From Janibacter alkaliphilus (GTDB lineage: Bacteria > Actinomycetota > Actinomycetes > Actinomycetales > Dermatophilaceae), in contig NZ_JACBZX010000001.1 of NCBI RefSeq assembly GCF_013408565.1, positions 1,488,001-1,552,000 of the forward strand: a DNA stretch of 64,000 nt. The letters run 5' to 3'. Shown piece after piece: positions 25,372 through 34,549 of the stretch. The notes under the pieces were generated by a model. That model worked only from the letters and a program-made list of their open reading frames with translations, was not told the DNA's origin and made no database searches. Made by a program: the position numbers and the translations under genes. Each line of letters starts with the position of its first letter. The stretch's first letter is position 1.

Positions 25372-27153
25372 ATGCATGCTGTGACACGTCGGACGATGCT
25401 CGGAGGGGCGCTCGGTGGAGCGGCTGTGGTGGGAGTCGGGGCTCCGCTCCCGCACAGCCGCTCTGCCGGCGCCCGGTCTCCCTTCCTCTTCCACTCACCG
25501 CCCTCGCCGCCCTTCCGCGACGAGGTGCCGCGGCTGCCGGTGCTCGACGGGACCGACCTCTCGGTGGCCGCCCGCTCCACCCAGCACCGCTTCCACCGGG
25601 ACTACGACCTCTCGCCGGCGCTCGGCTACGGCGACCGCTCCTACCTCGGGCCGGTCATCGAGGCCCGCTCCGGGGTGCAGACCTCGGTGCGGCTGCGCAA
25701 CCGGATGGGGGAGCACCCCTTCGCCGCCGACGTCGACCTCAGCCTGCACGGGGTGCCCGAGGACTTCGGCTCACAGCCGCCGACCACGCTGCACCTGCAC
25801 GGCGGCGTGACCCGGCCCCGCTTCGACGGGCACCCGGAGGACTTCATCGTCCCGGGCGAGGCGCTGCGCAACCGGTACGGCAACGGCCAGGAGGCCGGCA
25901 GCCTCTGGTACCACGACCACACGCTCGGCACGACCCGGCTCAACGTCTACGCCGGGCTGGCCGCGCCCTACCTGATCAGGGACGAGTTCGACACCGGCGG
26001 CGAGGACAACCCGCTCGGGCTGCCCGCCGGCGAGTTCGAGTGGCCGCTGGTGCTGCAGGAGAAGGTCTTCGCCGACGGCGGTCGGCAGAGCGTGCGCTCG
26101 GTGCGGCTGGTGCCGCAGGGCAGCTGGGAGGGTGGCGCGGTCGGCGACCGTGGCCTGATCAACGGGGTCGTCTGGCCGCAGCTGAAGGTGGCCCGCGGGC
26201 TGTACCGCTTCCGGATCTGCAACGCGGCCTCGCTCAGCGTGTGGAACCTGCACTTCTCCGACCGGCGACGCTTCTGGGTGATCGGCAACGACCTCGGCCT
26301 GCTCGACGCGCCGGCCCCGACCCGTGAGGTGCGGATGGGTCCGGCCGAGCGGATCGACATCCTCGTCGACTTCTCCGACCTGCGCGCCGGCGAGAGCGTC
26401 GAGCTGCGCAACGACGAGCCGGTGCCGCTGCCGGCCGCCGCGGTCGGGGCGAAGCCGATGCCGCTCTTCGGCCGGTTCGTGGCGACCAGCGAGCGGGGTC
26501 ACACCGGTCCGGTGCCGACCCGGCTGCGCGGCGGCTCGGGGCGCCCGGCGGTGCTGTCCCCGGTGGCCCGGCCGGAGCGCTCGCGGGACCTGACGCTCAT
26601 CCAGGACCTCGACCGGCGCTTCCCGCCGACGATGATGCTGCTGAACAACCTGCACTACGACGACGAGGACATCGAGCGTCCGGTGCAGGGCACGGTCGAG
26701 GAGTGGAACCTCATCAACACCACCCCCGACCCGCACACGATCCATCTGCACCTGGTGCACTTCCGGGTCATCGAGCGGCAGCGCTTCAGCGTGTGGCGCT
26801 ACAAGCTGGCCAACCACCGCCCGCCGGTCGGCACCCGCTGGACCCCGTCGGCGGACCGCTTCGCCTGGGGCTCGCCCAGCGCGCCGAAGCAGTGGGAGAG
26901 CGGGCCCAAGGACACCGTGCACGTCGACCCGCACACGATCACCCGGATCCTCGTGCGCTGGCCGGACCGGGCCGAGCTCGGCTTCGACCCGGACCAGACC
27001 TTCGTGCCGGCCGGCGCCGAGGCCCGGATGGCGACGACCATGCCGATGTCCACCGCCGAGGACGGCCGGCTGGGCGGCTACATGTGGCACTGCCACATGC
27101 TCGACCACGAGGACCACGACATGATGGCCCGCTTCCGGCTGGTCACCGGCTGA
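25372..27153 (+). CDS. Multicopper oxidase, CotA/bilirubin-oxidase type, Tat-exported
   Basis: 593 residues. A twin-arginine leader (TRRTMLGG at 5-12, hydrophobic core to about 25) indicates folded export. All four copper-binding segments are present: HLHG (141-144), YHDH (180-183), HTIHLHLVHF (455-464) and HCHMLDHEDHDMM (573-585) with the type-1 cysteine C574 and an axial Met. Such enzymes oxidise phenols, bilirubin-like compounds, Mn(II) or Cu(I) with four-electron reduction of O2 to water. The substrate is not readable. The ATG at 25372 has only a G-rich stretch upstream. Single gene, divergent from the two-component operon. Confidence 0.92.
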   Translation: MHAVTRRTMLGGALGGAAVVGVGAPLPHSRSAGARSPFLFHSPPSPPFRDEVPRLPVLDGTDLSVAARSTQHRFHRDYDLSPALGYGDRSYLGPVIEARSGVQTSVRLRNRMGEHPFAADVDLSLHGVPEDFGSQPPTTLHLHGGVTRPRFDGHPEDFIVPGEALRNRYGNGQEAGSLWYHDHTLGTTRLNVYAGLAAPYLIRDEFDTGGEDNPLGLPAGEFEWPLVLQEKVFADGGRQSVRSVRLVPQGSWEGGAVGDRGLINGVVWPQLKVARGLYRFRICNAASLSVWNLHFSDRRRFWVIGNDLGLLDAPAPTREVRMGPAERIDILVDFSDLRAGESVELRNDEPVPLPAAAVGAKPMPLFGRFVATSERGHTGPVPTRLRGGSGRPAVLSPVARPERSRDLTLIQDLDRRFPPTMMLLNNLHYDDEDIERPVQGTVEEWNLINTTPDPHTIHLHLVHFRVIERQRFSVWRYKLANHRPPVGTRWTPSADRFAWGSPSAPKQWESGPKDTVHVDPHTITRILVRWPDRAELGFDPDQTFVPAGAEARMATTMPMSTAEDGRLGGYMWHCHMLDHEDHDMMARFRLVTG

Positions 27154-27175
27154 GCCCTGGCGGAGGTTGAGTCGC

Positions 27176-28744
27176 CTAACGATCGGTAGGCAAGGTGTAG
27201 CGCGTCCCTCGGCGCTGTCCCTCTTGGCGCAGTCGCCCCTCCCGGACCAGCCTCCGCAGAAGGGAGAGAGCCTCGCCGCGGTCGATGCCGGTGAGCTCGC
27301 GAACGCGCTGGTTCGTCAGAGGCTCATCCCTGGCTGCATCAAGGACGATCTGCTGGGTGCTGCGTTCAGGGCCGAGGATTCCTAGGGTGTAGTAGGCGCC
27401 CCCACGCGCACCGTGCTGCTCCAGCAGCCCAAGGTCACGCAGGCGCCGGAGGCGCGCTCGTGCCTCTGTGCTGTCGATGTCGAGTATGGCTCGTGCCACC
27501 CCGTTGTTGATGTGGTCGTTGCGCAGTGTCTCGACGAGGAGCGAACGGTCTTGGCGGTCAAGGTCGCCTCGGTGCTCGTGCTCTGCGAGCCATGCGCGCT
27601 CCGTCGCAGAGACCTGACCGCTCAGACGCAGGGTCACGATGAAGGAGTCACGTGTCTCGCGAAACACGGGCTCGTCGAGCAGCTCGAGTCGCATGTCGTC
27701 TTGCATGACGTCGATGCCTTGCCCGCTGTCCTCAGCCAGGCCGAATCGACGGAGTACGTCGATGACGGCGTGATTGCGTGCGGACTGGGCCTCGCGGAGA
27801 GACTCAACCGTCACGGGGTCTGGCAGGGAGCCAGGGCTGGCCACGCTGACGAAGGAGGGGCGTACCTCGATGACGATCGGCATCGCGTCGATCGAGTAGT
27901 CCCGGTGTGCGGCCGCGTTGGCTACTGTCTCGCGCACGACTCGGCTTGGTATCCGGCTCAGGTCATGGCGGCGTGATCCGGTGACGACGAGCTCGGTACC
28001 GATCTCTCTCAGCACGTACTCGGTGGCAGTCTCGACCTGGTGCTGCAACGTTCCAGTCACGACCTCCCGTCGCACGTAGGAGGTGCCCTGGTCCCGGGTA
28101 TAGCTCCGGATGTCGATGTGGAACTTGGACGCGTCGAGGCTGAGATCAGGTGAGGTGAGGACAAGGGCTCCGGCAACTGTGAGGCTATGTCCGTCCGACG
28201 TCAGCAGCCCTCGTGTCTTCGCATGGGGTTCCCAAGCGGTCGATGGCCACCCATAGCTGTCGACCACCGATCTGAGCACTCCGCTGTCGATCGACGACAG
28301 TGGGACGGGGAGTGGTGTGCGCTCGTACGGAGTTTGGGTCCGGATCGACATGAGCTCGAACAGTTCACGACCGAACAAGGCGACGTTGCGTGCGCCCCTC
28401 CGTACCAGCACTCGCCCATCGCTGGTCTGGCTCACAGTGTCGATCCGCTGAGCCACGTCGATCGCGACGACCGTGCGATCGCCGACCTTGACTTCTCGCA
28501 CGGTGTACGGACCGAGGTCGCGCGCGTCCTGAGCCGCTTGATGGATCGCGTCGTCTGTCCCCTGGTCGAGCCGCTTGCCGATGACAGTTCGCTCGTCGGT
28601 CACCCCGATGAAGACGGTCCCGCCATCGGTGTTACTCATGGCGACGAAGGCTTCCTGAAGCTTCTTGCCACTCGCGCCGCTCTTGAGCTCGATCTTGTTC
28701 GTCTCGCGTTCGACGAGCGTGGCGAACTCGTCATCGGTGTACAC
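27176..28744 (-). CDS. AlbA_2-domain protein with ATPase-like region and C-terminal winged helices
   Basis: 522 residues. The N-terminus is a Schlafen/AlbA_2 domain (about 5-125; NKIELKSG at 16-23, MSNTDGGTVFIGVTDE at 36-51). The middle (about 255-350) contains VRETVANAAAHRDY and a GHKL-like ATPase fragment of the kind often paired with AlbA_2. The C-terminus (about 385-520) looks like two winged helices. Third-position A/T codons are clearly commoner than in flanking genes, and the gene interrupts an otherwise typical run, so acquisition by transfer is likely. Such proteins are annotated as DNA-binding regulators and occur in islands. The GTG start at 28744 is the only in-frame start before the palindrome. 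Function unknown. Confidence 0.82.
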   Translation of the reverse strand: MYTDDEFATLVERETNKIELKSGASGKKLQEAFVAMSNTDGGTVFIGVTDERTVIGKRLDQGTDDAIHQAAQDARDLGPYTVREVKVGDRTVVAIDVAQRIDTVSQTSDGRVLVRRGARNVALFGRELFELMSIRTQTPYERTPLPVPLSSIDSGVLRSVVDSYGWPSTAWEPHAKTRGLLTSDGHSLTVAGALVLTSPDLSLDASKFHIDIRSYTRDQGTSYVRREVVTGTLQHQVETATEYVLREIGTELVVTGSRRHDLSRIPSRVVRETVANAAAHRDYSIDAMPIVIEVRPSFVSVASPGSLPDPVTVESLREAQSARNHAVIDVLRRFGLAEDSGQGIDVMQDDMRLELLDEPVFRETRDSFIVTLRLSGQVSATERAWLAEHEHRGDLDRQDRSLLVETLRNDHINNGVARAILDIDSTEARARLRRLRDLGLLEQHGARGGAYYTLGILGPERSTQQIVLDAARDEPLTNQRVRELTGIDRGEALSLLRRLVREGRLRQEGQRRGTRYTLPTDR

Positions 28745-28768
28745 CTCGGCCGTGCCACCACTTTGACC

Positions 28769-28781
28769 CTCTTATAAAGAG
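28769..28781. promoter_or_regulatory. AT-rich palindrome before the AlbA_2 gene
   Basis: CTCTT-ATA-AAGAG, perfect 5-bp arms, 25 bases upstream of the GTG. On the minus strand it contains TATAAG, a possible -10 box, so it may combine promoter and autoregulatory site. The rest of the 231-base gap up to the helicase gene (28745-28975) is lower in GC and shows no gene I can support. Confidence 0.4.
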
Positions 28782-28975
28782 ACTTCAAGTTCGACTCGCT
28801 ATCGAACATCCGATCTCTCCATAACGTGCTCATACGCGCTGCACGCTCGTGGTCGGCGTCGTTGTCTCTCACACGGCCATCTCGCGAGTGGCGTGGGTTG
28901 CTAGTCCTCAGGGGACAGACCTAGGCCCGCAGCCGCTGGTGCCATGGGCCACCGCGGAAGGCGCCAGGGTCTTGG

Positions 28976-30649
28976 TCAGGCCTGCTCGCGGGTGATGTCG
29001 TCGGCGTCGACGATCCGGTAGCCGTAGCCCTGCTCGGCGAGGAAGCGCTGCCGGTGGGCGGCCATCTCGGCATCCACGGTGTCGCGGGCGACGACGGTGT
29101 AGAAGTGGGCGGTCCGCCCGTCCTCCTTCGGCCGCAGCACCCGACCGAGGCGCTGGGCCTCCTCCTGGCGGGAGCCGAAGGTGCCGGAGACCTGGATGGC
29201 GACCGTCGCCTCGGGCAGGTCCACCGAGAAGTTGGCGACCTTGGAGACGACGAGCAGCCGCGAGCGGCCCTCGCGGAAGTCGGCGAAGAGCTGCTGGCGC
29301 TCCTTGACCGGGGTCTCCCCGGTGATCAGCGGGGCGTTCAGCCGCTCGGCCAGCTCGTGCAGCTGGTCGAGGTACTGGCCGATGACCAGGGTGGGCTCGC
29401 CCTGCCCGTCGCTGCCGGCGTCGGCGTGCCGACGCACCAGCGTCTCGACCACCGGCAGCTTGACCGGCGAGGTCGAGGCGAGCCGGTAGCGGTCCTCGGC
29501 GTCGGCGGTGGCGTAGGCCATCCGCTCGCTCTCGCTCGGGGTCACCCGCACCTCGACGCAGTCGGCCGGGGCGATGTAGCCCTGGGCCTCGATGTCCTTC
29601 CACGGGGCGTCGAAGCGCTTGGGCCCGATGAGGCTGAAGACGTCGGCCTCGCGCCCGTCCTCGCGGACCAGGGTGGCGGTCAGCCCGAGCCGGCGGCGGG
29701 CCTGCAGGTCGGCGGTCATCCGGAAGATCGGCGCCGGCAGCAGGTGCACCTCGTCGTAGACGATGAGGCCCCAGTCGCGGGCGTCGAGCAGGTCGATGTG
29801 CGGGTAGACGCCCTTCCGCTTCATCGTCAGCACCTGGTAGGTGGCGATGGTGACCGGCCGGATCTCCTTGCGGGCGCCGGAGTACTCGCCGATCTCGTCC
29901 TCGGTGAGGGTGGTCCGGCGCAGCAGCTCCTCGCGCCACTGCCGGGCCGAGACGGTGTTGGTGACGAGGATGAGGGTGGTCGACCGGGCGGCGGCCATCG
30001 CCCCGGCACCGACCAGGGTCTTGCCGGCGCCGCAGGGCAGCACGACCACCCCGGAGCCGCCGTCCCAGAAGCCGTCGACCGCCTGCTGCTGGTACGGCCG
30101 CAGCGACCAGTCGCCGGTGTCCAGGTCGATCGGGTGCGCCTCGCCGTCGACGTAGCCGGCCTCGTCCTCGGCCGGCCAGCCGACCTTGAGCAGCTCCTGC
30201 TTGAGGTGGCCACGCTCGGAGGGGTGCACCAGCAGCCGGTCCTCGCTCAGCCGGTCGCCCAGCAGCGGGGCGATCTTCTTGTGCCGCATCACCTCGGCGA
30301 GCACCGCCTGGTCGGTGGTGGTCAGCACCAGCCGGTCCTGCTCGTCCTTGCTCAGGGTCAGCCGCCCGTAGCGATCCATCGTCTCGGCGACGTCGACCAG
30401 CAGCGACTGCGGGACGGGGTAGCGGCTGTGGCTGAGCAGGGCGTCGACGACCTGCTCGGCGTCGTGGCCCGCGGCGCGCGCGTTCCACAGGCCCAGCGGG
30501 GTGACCCGGTAGGTGTGGATGTGCTCCGGGGCGCGCTCCAGCTCGGCGAAGGGGGCGATCGCCCGGCGAGCCTCGGCGGCGCGGGCGTGGTCGACCTCCA
30601 GCAGGAGGGTGCGGTCGGACTGGACGATGAGGGCACCGTCGGTGGTCAT
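28976..30649 (-). CDS. DNA repair helicase XPB (SF2 family)
   Basis: 557 residues. An N-terminal XPB-type damage-recognition and helical region (1-170) precedes the SF2 motor: Walker A LPCGAGKT (about 203-210), DEVH in VYDEVHLLP, motif III LTATLVR, and motif VI QRLGRVLRP. It is the bacterial homologue of the TFIIH translocase, present in many actinobacteria, with 3'-5' helicase activity shown for mycobacterial XPB. ATG start, no strong ribosome site in view. The DUF4190 gene lies 48 bases upstream on the same strand. Confidence 0.94.
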   Translation of the reverse strand: MTTDGALIVQSDRTLLLEVDHARAAEARRAIAPFAELERAPEHIHTYRVTPLGLWNARAAGHDAEQVVDALLSHSRYPVPQSLLVDVAETMDRYGRLTLSKDEQDRLVLTTTDQAVLAEVMRHKKIAPLLGDRLSEDRLLVHPSERGHLKQELLKVGWPAEDEAGYVDGEAHPIDLDTGDWSLRPYQQQAVDGFWDGGSGVVVLPCGAGKTLVGAGAMAAARSTTLILVTNTVSARQWREELLRRTTLTEDEIGEYSGARKEIRPVTIATYQVLTMKRKGVYPHIDLLDARDWGLIVYDEVHLLPAPIFRMTADLQARRRLGLTATLVREDGREADVFSLIGPKRFDAPWKDIEAQGYIAPADCVEVRVTPSESERMAYATADAEDRYRLASTSPVKLPVVETLVRRHADAGSDGQGEPTLVIGQYLDQLHELAERLNAPLITGETPVKERQQLFADFREGRSRLLVVSKVANFSVDLPEATVAIQVSGTFGSRQEEAQRLGRVLRPKEDGRTAHFYTVVARDTVDAEMAAHRQRFLAEQGYGYRIVDADDITREQA

Positions 30650-30697
30650 GTGAGGCGTCTCGGCTCCGTGATGTCGTGCGGTCTGTCGGTGGTGCGG

Positions 30698-31222
30698 TCA
30701 GTAGGTGCTCGGCGGCTGGCTGCCCAACCACCAGAAGAAGGCCACGACGGCGACGATCAGGACGAAGGTGAGCCCGACCAGGGTGACCCAGCCGACCCGG
30801 GCGAGCCGGTCGGCCTCCTCGGGGTCGGTGGAGTTCTTGCTCAGCGCCACCGCGCCGAGGACCAGCGGGATGAGGCTGGCCGGCGCGCAGTAGCAGGTGA
30901 TCGTCATGATCCCGGAGATGATCGTCAGCACCAGGGCCGAGGCGCTCATCGGCCGCGGCGGCGGGTAGCCGTAGGGGGGGTAGGGATAGGGGTAGGCCGG
31001 GTACCCGGGGGCTGCCGCATAGGGGTAGCCCGGTGCCGGGTAGCCACCGGGGTACCCCTGGGCGGGCTGCCCGGCGGCCGGGATGGGCGTGGTCGGCGGC
31101 GTGCCGATCGGCTGGCCGTAGGCATCGACGTCGCCCTCCGACGGGCGCGACCCGCCGCGGCGCGCGTCCCGGTACGGGTCGGCGTCGTAGGGGTCGTGCG
31201 GGTACGGATCCTGCTGGCTCAT
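30698..31222 (-). CDS. DUF4190 membrane protein with Pro/Tyr-rich N-terminus
   Basis: 174 residues. Residues 1-90 are disordered, rich in Pro, Tyr and Gly (PYPYPPYGYPPP), followed by two membrane helices (about 93-125 and 143-168) around a short loop with SKNSTDPEEADRLA, the DUF4190 layout. The cysteines in ITCYCAP sit inside the first helix. Function of the family is unknown; the N-terminal low-complexity part is typical of actinobacterial envelope proteins. Good ATG; 48-base gap to the helicase. Confidence 0.85.
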   Translation of the reverse strand: MSQQDPYPHDPYDADPYRDARRGGSRPSEGDVDAYGQPIGTPPTTPIPAAGQPAQGYPGGYPAPGYPYAAAPGYPAYPYPYPPYGYPPPRPMSASALVLTIISGIMTITCYCAPASLIPLVLGAVALSKNSTDPEEADRLARVGWVTLVGLTFVLIVAVVAFFWWLGSQPPSTY

Positions 31223-31331
31223 CGCCGGGCGACCTCCTGCGCGCGTCCCTCCGGGCGGTGCACCCGGCTGCGGGTCAACACTAGGCGAGGGACCGGCATT
31301 CCGTGCCAGGCCGTGGTGGGACGATGGGGCG

Positions 31332-32297
31332 ATGTCACGAGCATTGCCGCAGCGTGCACCGGCCGTCGGGCTGCCGGAGTCGGTGACGATCTACGAGGTC
31401 GGGCCCCGGGACGGCCTGCAGAACGAGCAGGCGGTCGTGCCCGCCGAGGTCAAGGCCCAGTTCGTCCGCCGGCTCCTCGACGCCGGCCTGACGACGGTGG
31501 AGACGACCTCCTTCGTCTCGCCCCGGTGGGTGCCGCAGCTCGCCGATGCCGCCGAGGTGCTCGCCGACCTCGGTGAGCTGGGACGCGGCCGCGACCGTCC
31601 GGTGCTCGTGCCGAACGAGCGCGGGCTGGACCGGGCGCTGGAGAGCGGCGTGCAGGCGGTGGCGATCTTCGGCAGCGCCACCGAGACCTTCGCGCAGCGC
31701 AACCTGGGCCGCGGCCTCGCCGAGTCGGTCGAGATGTTCGCGCCGGTGGTGCGGCGCAGCCAGGAGGCCGGGCTGTGGGTGCGCGCCTACGTCTCGATGT
31801 GCTTCGGCGACCCCTGGGAGGGGCCGGTGCCGGTCGAGCAGGTCGCCGACGCGTGCGTCTCGCTGATGGACCTCGGCTGCGACCAGCTGAGCCTCGGCGA
31901 CACCATCGGGACCGGCACCCCGGGCCACGTCGAGGCGCTGCTGGAGGCGCTGGAGCGCCGGGGCATCGGCGTCGACCGGACCGGGGTGCACTTCCACGAC
32001 ACCTATGGCCAGGCGCTGGCCAACACCCTCACGGCGCTGCGTGCCGGGGTGCGGGTGGTGGACGCCTCCACCGGGGGGCTCGGCGGCTGCCCCTACGCCA
32101 AGAGCGCCACCGGCAACCTGGCCACCGAGGACCTTGTGTGGATGCTCGACGGCGCCGGGGTGCGTACCGGGGTCGACCTGGACGCGCTGGTGGCCACCTC
32201 GCGGTGGATGGCCCAGCAGCTGGGCCGCCCGTCACCCTCGCGGGTCGTCAAGGCTCTCGGGGGAGACGTCGCCGACGCCGGTGATCCGGTGCAGTGA
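31332..32297 (+). CDS. Hydroxymethylglutaryl-CoA lyase
   Basis: 321 residues of a TIM-barrel HMGL-like protein. VGPRDGLQNE carries the metal-binding Asp and catalytic Arg, HFHDTYGQALAN the metal-binding histidines, and GGLGGCPYAKSATGN the catalytic cysteine loop. It cleaves HMG-CoA to acetyl-CoA and acetoacetate, the last step of leucine catabolism. No other leucine-degradation gene is adjacent. ATG at 31332, weak ribosome site. Its last 66 bases overlap the convergent gene. Confidence 0.93.
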   Translation: MSRALPQRAPAVGLPESVTIYEVGPRDGLQNEQAVVPAEVKAQFVRRLLDAGLTTVETTSFVSPRWVPQLADAAEVLADLGELGRGRDRPVLVPNERGLDRALESGVQAVAIFGSATETFAQRNLGRGLAESVEMFAPVVRRSQEAGLWVRAYVSMCFGDPWEGPVPVEQVADACVSLMDLGCDQLSLGDTIGTGTPGHVEALLEALERRGIGVDRTGVHFHDTYGQALANTLTALRAGVRVVDASTGGLGGCPYAKSATGNLATEDLVWMLDGAGVRTGVDLDALVATSRWMAQQLGRPSPSRVVKALGGDVADAGDPVQ

Positions 32298-34493
32298 CAG
32301 GGTGCGGGGACTCCCGTCCACCTCGCCGTGCACCCGGCCGCCCTCGACCTGTCGCGGGTGGAAGAGCAGCCGGGAGGTGCTGCCGACCGCGTCGGTGACG
32401 CCCACCCAGACCGGCAGCCGGTCGGCGGCGGCCTCGCGCAGCAGCGCGGCCGAGCTCACCGGGTCCAGCGCCGGGACGCTGCGGCCGGTGCCGGTCTCCC
32501 GCCGCGGCCGGTCCTCGGCCGCCCGAAGGGCGGTGACGACCTCACCCGGGGCGTCCGGCTCGACGTCGGTCACCCCCCGTCGTCGCGGCGGCGGGACCCT
32601 GCGTCGGGAGGGTCCGCTGGAGACGACGCCCCCGCCGCTCTCCAGCACCGGGCTGGCGCCGACCTCGCGCACCGACTCCAGCAGCACCGCCGCGCTCGCC
32701 GGAGAGACCAGCACGGTGGGCGCGATCTGCCGCAGCTGCAGGTGGCCCAGCTCGCGGTGCCGGGCCAGCGACTCCAGGTGGGCCGGGTCGTCGCTGCGCA
32801 GATAGCTGGCCACCGCGCCGACCCGCAGGGTGCCGTGCCGGCGGGCGACGTCACGCACGAGGTACTGCAACGGCTGGGGCACGCCGGTGGCGCTGGCCCG
32901 GCCGATCGCCTCGAGCAGGTCCTCGGCGACCCAGCCGCCGTCCAGCGCCCCCCGGATGCTGTCCTCGGTGAAGCGGAAGACCGCCGCGCCGCCGCGTGAC
33001 TCCAGCGTCGCGCTGCGCCGCAGCAGGTCGGCCAGAGCCGGCGCGGGCACGCCCGGCACGACCGCGGTGAGGTCGGCCTGCAGCAGCGCCTCGGTGACCG
33101 GGGCGGGCAGCAGCTCGGCGACCGCCTCGCGGGCCCGGCCGCCCGGGTCCTGCGGGTCGGCGGCCAGCAGCCGGCCGGCGGTAGTGACCGCGTCCAGGGC
33201 CAGCAGGCCGAGGGCGGTGTGCTCGACGAGCAGCGCCCGGACGACCTCGTCGGCCTCCCGAGGCAGCCGCCGCGGGCGGCTGCGCCGCAGCGCGTCGGTG
33301 ACCTGGGCGGCGTCGGCCCGCCCGGCCGGCAGCTCGACGGCCAGCCGCAGCACCTCCAGGCGCAGCGCCCGCACCGGCGGCCAGGACAGCCCGTCGGACA
33401 GCGCGTTGCCGCGGCTCTCCTCCCCGCCGGGGACCAGCGGTGCCCGGAGCGAGACCAGCCAGGGCAGCGCGAGGTCGTGCCAGCGGGCCGCGTCCTCCCG
33501 CTCGTGCCACTCGTCGGCCAGGGTGGTCAGCCGCCAGGCCGGCTCGGTGGCGTGGTCGTCGGCCAGCAGCCCGGCCTCGCCGGCCAGCTCGAGCAGCAGC
33601 AGGGTGCGCTCCTGGTCCAGCCCGGTGCGGGAGGACAGCTCGCGCAGGTCGCGCACCGCCAGGCCGCCGCTGCGCAGCACCCGCGGGCGCAGCCGGTCCA
33701 CCTGCCGCAGCAGCTCGTCGACGTCCGCGACGAGCTCCGAGACCGCGCCGGCGGCGACCCGGTCGGCGTGCTCGGCCCCCTTCGACGGCTCCGGGGCGGG
33801 CGGGTCGGCCAGGCCGGCGCGGATCCGCAGCGCCACCTCGCGCGGCAGCGTGACCGTGCCCGAGGTGTCGAGGAGCAGGCCGCGCGCCACCAGGTCGGCC
33901 ACCGCCCGGCCGGCTCTCGTGGCGGGGTCAGGGGTGCGGGCCGAGGGGCCCTGCCAGGCCAGGCGCCGCAGCACCGTCAGCTCCTCGGTGCTCAGCTCGT
34001 CGAGCTGCCCGAGCAGGGCGGCGGTGGCTGGCTCCAGCGCCCGCTGGTGCGCCTGCAGGCTCGGGCCCAGGCTGGCGACGTCCGGGGTGAGCACCTCGGA
34101 CGCGGTGCGTGCGGGCACCAGGCCGGTGGCGCTGCGCCACAGCAGCGCCTGGTCGTGCAGGTCGCCGATGAGCGTCGCCACCAGCTCGGGGTCCAGGCCG
34201 GTCAGCGCGCTCACCCCGGGGACGGCGACCCCGTCGTCCGGCGGGCCTGCCGCGGGGCCGGCGTCGCCGTCCAGGGCGACGCACGACTGCAGGACGACCA
34301 GGTGCCGCAGGTCGAGGTGGTCGACGGCCCGCGTGGTGCTGGCCTGGGTGGCGGCCCGCGCCGCCAGCGCCGTCAGGTCGGTGGGCCGCGGTCGGGCCAG
34401 GTCGGGGCGGGCCAGCAGCAGCCGCACCAGCTCCTCGTCGGTGCGGCTGCGGATGTCCTCGGCGAGGGAGCGCACCGACCCACGGTAGTCCAC
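32232..34493 (-). CDS. Helicase-associated domain protein (XPB/Ssl2-like, no motor)
   Basis: About 753 residues from GTG 34493; GTG 34475 and 34523 are alternatives. The N-terminus RSLAEDIRSRTDEELVRLL and the C-terminal region (about 600-740) match actinobacterial proteins annotated as helicase-associated or XPB/Ssl2-like. There is no Walker A or DEAD/H box, so it is not itself a helicase. It is mostly helical and Leu/Arg-rich, with several winged-helix-like stretches. In actinobacteria this gene is commonly found close to XPB, as here (2.5 kb apart). A role as accessory factor in DNA repair is an inference. The 3' end overlaps HMG-CoA lyase by 66 bases, convergently. Confidence 0.82.
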   Translation of the reverse strand: MDYRGSVRSLAEDIRSRTDEELVRLLLARPDLARPRPTDLTALAARAATQASTTRAVDHLDLRHLVVLQSCVALDGDAGPAAGPPDDGVAVPGVSALTGLDPELVATLIGDLHDQALLWRSATGLVPARTASEVLTPDVASLGPSLQAHQRALEPATAALLGQLDELSTEELTVLRRLAWQGPSARTPDPATRAGRAVADLVARGLLLDTSGTVTLPREVALRIRAGLADPPAPEPSKGAEHADRVAAGAVSELVADVDELLRQVDRLRPRVLRSGGLAVRDLRELSSRTGLDQERTLLLLELAGEAGLLADDHATEPAWRLTTLADEWHEREDAARWHDLALPWLVSLRAPLVPGGEESRGNALSDGLSWPPVRALRLEVLRLAVELPAGRADAAQVTDALRRSRPRRLPREADEVVRALLVEHTALGLLALDAVTTAGRLLAADPQDPGGRAREAVAELLPAPVTEALLQADLTAVVPGVPAPALADLLRRSATLESRGGAAVFRFTEDSIRGALDGGWVAEDLLEAIGRASATGVPQPLQYLVRDVARRHGTLRVGAVASYLRSDDPAHLESLARHRELGHLQLRQIAPTVLVSPASAAVLLESVREVGASPVLESGGGVVSSGPSRRRVPPPRRRGVTDVEPDAPGEVVTALRAAEDRPRRETGTGRSVPALDPVSSAALLREAAADRLPVWVGVTDAVGSTSRLLFHPRQVEGGRVHGEVDGSPRTLSLHRITGVGDVSPESLDDPRG

Positions 34494-34549
34494 GCCGGAG
34501 GGTCCCTCGGAGCGCCCGGCCACGGCACGCCCGCCCGTAGGATCGCGCC

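Noticed and set aside
28636..28872. Minus-strand ORF starting upstream of the AlbA_2 gene
   Set aside because: Most of it overlaps the AlbA_2 gene in another frame and the free part matches nothing; it is not supported as a gene or as a missing 5' exon.
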